DNA from: Bacteroidota bacterium
GTDB lineage: Bacteria > Bacteroidota > Bacteroidia > Flavobacteriales > Flavobacteriaceae
Direction: 5' to 3'
Assembly: GCA_018267095.1 (NCBI GenBank)
Contig: JAFDZC010000008.1
Coordinates: 62,001 to 126,000, forward strand
DNA: 64,000 bases
Of the stretch, positions 59,547 to 64,000 are shown piece by piece. The notes beneath the pieces are model-generated. The model saw only the letters and a program-made list of their open reading frames with translations, ran no database searches and was not told where the DNA came from. The translations under genes were made by a program, and so were the position numbers. Position 1 is the stretch's first letter. The number at the start of each line of letters is the position of its first letter.

Positions 59547-61640
59547 ATGGTCTTTTTAAAAAAACTTTCTCCCTTTTACAATCTTGGTATTTTTTACTTA
59601 TTCGTGAGTTTATTGCTCAGATTGATTTTGCTTTTTCATCCCATTACGCAATCTTCGTTTTCATTTTTTGAAATTGCAAAAATATTTACCCTCGGGTTGG
59701 TTTCTGACTTTTTTGTCTTTGCCGTTGCCAGCGTTTTCTTATGGCTGTACTTGATTTTTATTTCGAATGCAAAATACCTCAAACCCTACGGATACATCAT
59801 CTTCGGATTTTTGGTAGTCTTGCTGCTGTATGTCTATTTTGGCAATACCATTCTCAACGAATACGGCGGATCTTTGCCTGAAATCGGCATCAGTTTTATT
59901 GCCATCAAAACTGCCTTGTTCGGATTGCTGTTGTTTTTACCCAAATACCGAAAAACCATCCGCTTTTGGTTGTTTGCCTTTGTGATGTTTTTATATGTAT
60001 TGCTCATCATTCAGAATGCCATCAGCGAATACTTTTTCTGGAACGAATTCGGTGTGCGCTATAATTTTATCGCAGTTGATTATTTGGTATACACCAATGA
60101 AGTCATCGGTAATATCATGCAATCTTATCCGGTGATTCCCATATTTTTAGGTTTGTTTTTGATTTCCGGATTTTTCACCTATCACATCGTAAAACGTTCT
60201 AAAGATTACCTTGAAAATATTCCGACAATTACTGAAAAAGCAAAAATTTCAGTGACCTATTTCGGGCTATTGGCTGTCTCGTTGTTGGCCATTCCGTTTT
60301 TGTCAAGCAAAGAAAACGCCCAAAATATCTTTACCAATGAACTTCAGGCCAACGGCCTTTATAAATTTTATTTGGCATTTGTGAATAGTGAATTAGACTA
60401 TTTTAAATTCTATAAAACCATGCCGGATGATGAAGCTTTTGCCTTGTTAAAGCAACAGTTACTGGCTATTTCAGGCGATAGTACATTGCGCGAAATTAAA
60501 AGCAACAGCGCCGAAACTCACAAAAATGTAGTGCTGATTACCATCGAAAGTTACAGCGCCGACTTCATGAAAATGTATGGCAATGAAAACAACATCACAC
60601 CATTCTTAGACAGTTTGGCCACCAAAAGCTTGTTGTTTACCAATCTGTATGCTGTCGGAAACCGCACCGTTCGCGGTTTAGAAGCGGTAACCTTGTGTCT
60701 GCCACCCACCGCCGGTGAAAGTGTGGTAAAACGCAAAGACAACAAAGACAAATGTTCCACCGGGAATATTTTCAAACAAAAAGGCTATCAAGTAAAGTTC
60801 CTATATGGCGGCGATGCTTTCTTTGATAATATGGAGGATTTTTATTCCGGAAACGGCTATGATATTGTCGACAAAAAATCTTTCAAACCCAATGAAATTA
60901 CCTTCGATAATGTCTGGGGCGTTTGTGATGAAGATATGGCTAAAAAAGCAATCCAAACCATGAACGAAGAGGCAAAAACCGGCAAACCTTTCTTCAACCA
61001 TTGGATGACTGTGAGCAATCACCGGCCATTTACTTATCCGAACAACCGCATTGATATTCCGGGCGATGCCAAATCAAGAGACGGCGGTGTAAAATATACC
61101 GACTTTGCCCTAAAACAATTCTTTGAAATGGCCAAAAAACAATCTTGGTACAACAATACGATATTCGTGATTTTAGCGGATCATTGCGCTTCAAGTGCCG
61201 GAAAAACAGAGCTTCCGTTGGATAAATACCGAATTCCTGCGATGATTTTTAGTCCAAAAGATCTAGAGGCCAAACATTATACGACTTTGATGTCACAAAT
61301 TGATGTGATGCCTACTTTGTTTGGTTTGTTGCATTTCAATTATCAAAGTAAATTTTACGGCCAAGATGTTTTGCAAGCCGATTACAAACCGCGCGCTTTT
61401 GTGGCGACTTATCAAAATTTAGGATTGATTAAAGACAACGTCTTAACCATTTTATCGCCGAAACAACAAGTAAAACAATTGCAATTGAATTTGATTCCAA
61501 AGGCTAATTTAGCACCGGATTTTCAACTGTATTATGATGAAAAACCGTTGGATTCGCCCAGAAAAGATTTAATTGACGAAACCATTTCGTATTACCAAAC
61601 TGCATCGGATATTTTAAAGAGAAAGAAATATCAAAAATAA
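59547..61640 (+). CDS. LTA synthase-like sulfatase-fold membrane protein
   Basis: The 697-residue protein has five membrane helices in residues 1-about 245 and an alkaline phosphatase/sulfatase-fold domain after about residue 325. Metal-site residues are visible: E334 in LITIESYSADF, the nucleophile T374 in GNRTVRGLEA, and D545/H546 in VILADHCAS. LTA synthases and related OpgB/EptA-type enzymes transfer phosphoglycerol or phosphoethanolamine to surface glycolipids or glycans. In a Gram-negative bacterium the acceptor is unlikely to be lipoteichoic acid. A -7 element TAATTTTG at 59520-59527 lies 19 bp before the start. Confidence 0.9.
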   Translation: MVFLKKLSPFYNLGIFYLFVSLLLRLILLFHPITQSSFSFFEIAKIFTLGLVSDFFVFAVASVFLWLYLIFISNAKYLKPYGYIIFGFLVVLLLYVYFGNTILNEYGGSLPEIGISFIAIKTALFGLLLFLPKYRKTIRFWLFAFVMFLYVLLIIQNAISEYFFWNEFGVRYNFIAVDYLVYTNEVIGNIMQSYPVIPIFLGLFLISGFFTYHIVKRSKDYLENIPTITEKAKISVTYFGLLAVSLLAIPFLSSKENAQNIFTNELQANGLYKFYLAFVNSELDYFKFYKTMPDDEAFALLKQQLLAISGDSTLREIKSNSAETHKNVVLITIESYSADFMKMYGNENNITPFLDSLATKSLLFTNLYAVGNRTVRGLEAVTLCLPPTAGESVVKRKDNKDKCSTGNIFKQKGYQVKFLYGGDAFFDNMEDFYSGNGYDIVDKKSFKPNEITFDNVWGVCDEDMAKKAIQTMNEEAKTGKPFFNHWMTVSNHRPFTYPNNRIDIPGDAKSRDGGVKYTDFALKQFFEMAKKQSWYNNTIFVILADHCASSAGKTELPLDKYRIPAMIFSPKDLEAKHYTTLMSQIDVMPTLFGLLHFNYQSKFYGQDVLQADYKPRAFVATYQNLGLIKDNVLTILSPKQQVKQLQLNLIPKANLAPDFQLYYDEKPLDSPRKDLIDETISYYQTASDILKRKKYQK

Positions 61641-61641
61641 A

Positions 61642-63669
61642 CTACAACAACCCGTTGTATTTGCGCACAAACCACTCAATCGCCAAGAGCAAACTCGCGA
61701 TGACCAAGAGCCAAACCCAATCAATGAGCGGTGTTTTGCGTACGATGGCTTTCTCAATTGCTTGATATTTTGGATTTTCAAGTAAACTCTTAACAAGCTC
61801 ATCGACTTGATTTGGAACATATACTTTTCCTTGAGTTTGTGTTGCCAACTGTTTGAGTTGGTTCAAATCCGGATTCACGAATTGTTTTTCAATATCAAAA
61901 TCGAGCACTTCAAACGAGCCGTTGTAGACGGTATTGGTATTGAGTTCTTTAACGACAAAATTGTACTGCCCTGCCGGCAAACCATCTAAATTTACTTTGA
62001 ATGCATTGTTGGTTTTGAGCAAATCGTATTTCTTGGTTTGCTTGGTATTTTTATTGACCACGTTAATCGTCAAGCGCGCTTGCTCGTCGGGTTCGTAGTT
62101 TTTATTGAAATACTGAGCTGTGATTTCAAGCGCATCACCCGAATTGTAAAAACGTTCATGATTGACCACGAGTGATTTTCGAGCGTTGTTCGAGGTCAGA
62201 TATTGCACCATTTTATCGACAAACACATCATATTTTTCAAAAGATTTGTTGTCCACATGACTTTGCAAACGCCATTTCCAAGCATTTTCACCGAGCCAAT
62301 AGGCCGTGCGTTTCCCTTGGTTTTCAGCAAAAGCCAACAGCGGCATTTCAATATCAATGTTGCGAATTTTAGCCGAAAGTAAGGTCGAAACATTTCCATT
62401 CACGGTGATTGTTCCAAAAGCATTTTGCAAAGGCGGAAACTGTTCAAAACCGATATTTTCAATCGAAAACCAATTGAATCCAGCATCAAATCCGGCGGTG
62501 TAATCTTCGCGTTGACTGCTCATCTTAAACACCAAATTACTCTGTTGTTGATTCAAAAAAGTATAATCAGTATTGGTTCCGGTAACCATCATCATGTTGA
62601 TTCCTGCGCGATTGACCGCGTCAAAAACCGATTTGAATTCAGCGGTAGGTTGATACGCAATCACTAAATTATATCCGTCAGCCACCGAAAAAGCAGCGGG
62701 TTTTAGAATATTCACTTTGCGCTGCGGATTGGTTTCAATCGATCGTTTCAAAGCGCCCAAATCAGGATGATTAATCGCGCTCACCAAAGCCACATTGGTT
62801 TTCTGATTGAGTACTTCAACGGCGAAATTCTTGGTGTTGTTATAGGTGTTTTTTTCAGATTCTAAAGAACTCAAAACCGCTTTATAAATCTGAAGTCCGG
62901 GTTGATTCGCAGGCAACAAAGCCTGAATCACCATCGACTTTTTATTTGGCGAAAAGGTAACTTGTTGCGAAAACAAAGTATTGTTGCCTTGTACAATTTT
63001 AAAATTGCCTGAAACGCTTTTGTTTCCGGAATAGTTCAAGAAAATCTCAGCCGGAAATTTATTCTTGTGAAAAGCATATTTGTTTACGTTGAGCTCGGCG
63101 ATACGCAAATCCAAAAAAGTTGTCGTGTCGCCCACAGCAATTGGGTAAACCGCTTGCTGCGGATCAAAACTATATACATAATCATTGCCGGTGGTTTGGT
63201 TTCCGTCGGTGATGACAACGGTCGCGCGATGAGTGCTTCGGTAAACACTTTTGATGTTTTGGGCCAATTTTTCAAGATTGGTTTGTTTGCCTTTGAAGTC
63301 AAATGCGTTTGAAACAGCTACCTCTTCATCAAACTTATAGCTCTGAACATCGAATTTGTCGCGCAGAGCAGCATTCGAAGAAAGCTTTTCATAAACTTCT
63401 TTCACCGATGGGTCGGCTTTTAAATCCACAATCGACGATGAATTGTCCACCGCCAAAATCAACGGCGATTTGACCACTTCAAAAGTTTTGTGGGTAATCA
63501 CCGGATTGATCAGCAAAAGCAACACCGCAAAAATGACTGCAAAACGCAAAAAAGCCAAAACCTTGTAGATGCTCGACGAGGTTTTGGCTTGATAAAAATA
63601 TTGGTAATATGACAACGCAGCGGCAATACCGAGCGATAATAAAATCAGTAAAATGGTGCCTGTTGTCAT
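61642..63669 (-). CDS. VWA-domain membrane protein
   Basis: The 675-residue protein has two N-terminal membrane helices (about 6-23 and 40-58) and one C-terminal helix (about 648-665). A von Willebrand A-like domain follows the first pair: a MIDAS-type DNSSS in 'LILAVDNSSSI' and 'VVITDGNQTTG'. Then come beta-rich, Ig-like extracytoplasmic domains, for example 'KFPAEIFLNYSGNKSVSG' and 'GDALEITAQYFNKNY'. Proteins of this plan (BatA/BatB-related, VWA) are common in Bacteroidota; their job is not established. It stands tail to tail with the LTA synthase-like gene, with 1 bp between stops. Confidence 0.75.
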   Translation of the reverse strand: MTTGTILLILLSLGIAAALSYYQYFYQAKTSSSIYKVLAFLRFAVIFAVLLLLINPVITHKTFEVVKSPLILAVDNSSSIVDLKADPSVKEVYEKLSSNAALRDKFDVQSYKFDEEVAVSNAFDFKGKQTNLEKLAQNIKSVYRSTHRATVVITDGNQTTGNDYVYSFDPQQAVYPIAVGDTTTFLDLRIAELNVNKYAFHKNKFPAEIFLNYSGNKSVSGNFKIVQGNNTLFSQQVTFSPNKKSMVIQALLPANQPGLQIYKAVLSSLESEKNTYNNTKNFAVEVLNQKTNVALVSAINHPDLGALKRSIETNPQRKVNILKPAAFSVADGYNLVIAYQPTAEFKSVFDAVNRAGINMMMVTGTNTDYTFLNQQQSNLVFKMSSQREDYTAGFDAGFNWFSIENIGFEQFPPLQNAFGTITVNGNVSTLLSAKIRNIDIEMPLLAFAENQGKRTAYWLGENAWKWRLQSHVDNKSFEKYDVFVDKMVQYLTSNNARKSLVVNHERFYNSGDALEITAQYFNKNYEPDEQARLTINVVNKNTKQTKKYDLLKTNNAFKVNLDGLPAGQYNFVVKELNTNTVYNGSFEVLDFDIEKQFVNPDLNQLKQLATQTQGKVYVPNQVDELVKSLLENPKYQAIEKAIVRKTPLIDWVWLLVIASLLLAIEWFVRKYNGLL

Positions 63670-63706
63670 TAAAATGTTTGTCGGTTATCGGTTTTCAGTG
63701 GTCAAA

Positions 63707-64000
63707 TTATGTCAACATGCCACCGTCTACATTCAACACCTGACCGGTCACATAAGTACTCATGTCTGAAGCCAAGAACAAACAAGCATTGGCCACGTCT
63801 TCGGTGGTTCCGCCGCGTTTGAGCGGAATGCTGTCTCTCCAGCCTTGCACCACATCTTCGTTGAGTTTGGCGGTCATTTCGGTTTCAATAAAACCCGGAG
63901 CAATGGCGTTGCAACGAATATTTCTTGAACCCAATTCTAAAGCGACTGATTTGGTAAAACCAATCACACCGGCCTTAGAAGCTGCATAGTTGGTTTGTCC
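63707..64000 (-). CDS. fabG: 3-oxoacyl-ACP reductase FabG (5' part missing)
   Basis: The minus-strand frame runs past the right window edge; the visible 97 residues are the C-terminal third of a short-chain dehydrogenase. The catalytic Y-x-x-x-K is read as [11 protein letters not shown] at the edge. The segments '[17 protein letters not shown]', '[20 protein letters not shown]' and '[13 protein letters not shown]' match FabG, which reduces 3-oxoacyl-ACP in fatty acid elongation. It lies 37 bp upstream of the VWA gene in the same direction. Identification as FabG rather than another SDR is strong from the NVDGGM end. Confidence 0.9.
   Translation of the reverse strand, partial: GQTNYAASKAGVIGFTKSVALELGSRNIRCNAIAPGFIETEMTAKLNEDVVQGWRDSIPLKRGGTTEDVANACLFLASDMSTYVTGQVLNVDGGMLT

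Overview
The window reads as the chromosome of a Flavobacterium-like member of the Bacteroidota. The evidence is the low-GC, AT-rich intergenic DNA, several promoters of the TAnnTTTG type (best example TTG-N19-TATATTTG before the OmpA-family gene), two secreted proteins with C-terminal type IX secretion sorting domains, and gene content typical of aerobic flavobacteria. I saw no rRNA, tRNA, CRISPR array or complete insertion sequence. Both ends cut genes: creD on the left, fabG on the right.

Region 1 (about 0.9-9.0 kb, minus strand) is an aromatic catabolism operon. It encodes a flavin reductase-like protein, a fused salicylyl-CoA/2-aminobenzoyl-CoA type flavin hydroxylase-oxidoreductase, an exported alpha/beta hydrolase, an aromatic acid-CoA ligase, a hotdog thioesterase, a nitrilase and a gentisate dioxygenase-like bicupin. 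The logic is activation to a CoA ester, ring 5-hydroxylation, CoA release, then ring cleavage.

Region 2 (9.2-28.6 kb) is built around acetate and propionate use. After a TPR hybrid histidine kinase and an InsA-like zinc-ribbon/HTH protein come a porin, an MHS-type transporter, two small membrane proteins, a CrbS-like SLC5-histidine kinase, a stand-alone receiver, a PrpE-type synthetase and acs. Acs is followed, convergently, by a DUF294/CBS/cNMP protein and a DnaQ-like protein with altered catalytic residues. A TetR-adaptor-permease-ATPase efflux operon sits between prpE and acs.

Region 3 (28.9-42.8 kb) is a Pel-like exopolysaccharide locus. The minus-strand operon encodes PelF, PelG, a GH114-type glycosidase, a large membrane protein and a 1323-residue lipoprotein joining a PelA-type deacetylase to PelB-type TPR and beta-barrel domains. 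Two plus-strand tandem paralogues (DUF4874/DUF4832, T9SS-secreted) lie beside it. Their promoters share TCATCGA-type motifs with the pelF promoter, which suggests one regulon.

Region 4 (42.8-49.4 kb) is mostly housekeeping: a helicase, DUF6155, DUF3817, an MscS channel, a thioesterase, a Nudix hydrolase, an OmpA-family protein and one unrecognised gene.

Region 5 (49.6-58.7 kb) holds two convergent operons rich in amide-bond-forming enzymes: three ATP-grasp-type proteins, a YbdK-type carboxylate-amine ligase, a class I glutamine amidotransferase, two alpha/beta hydrolases, an M17 aminopeptidase and an SMR exporter. It looks like a pathway for making, trimming and exporting a small peptide-like metabolite, and it is the best candidate here for an undescribed system.

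Region 6 (58.9-64 kb) holds a thioredoxin-like protein, an LTA synthase-like sulfatase-fold membrane protein, a VWA membrane protein and fabG.
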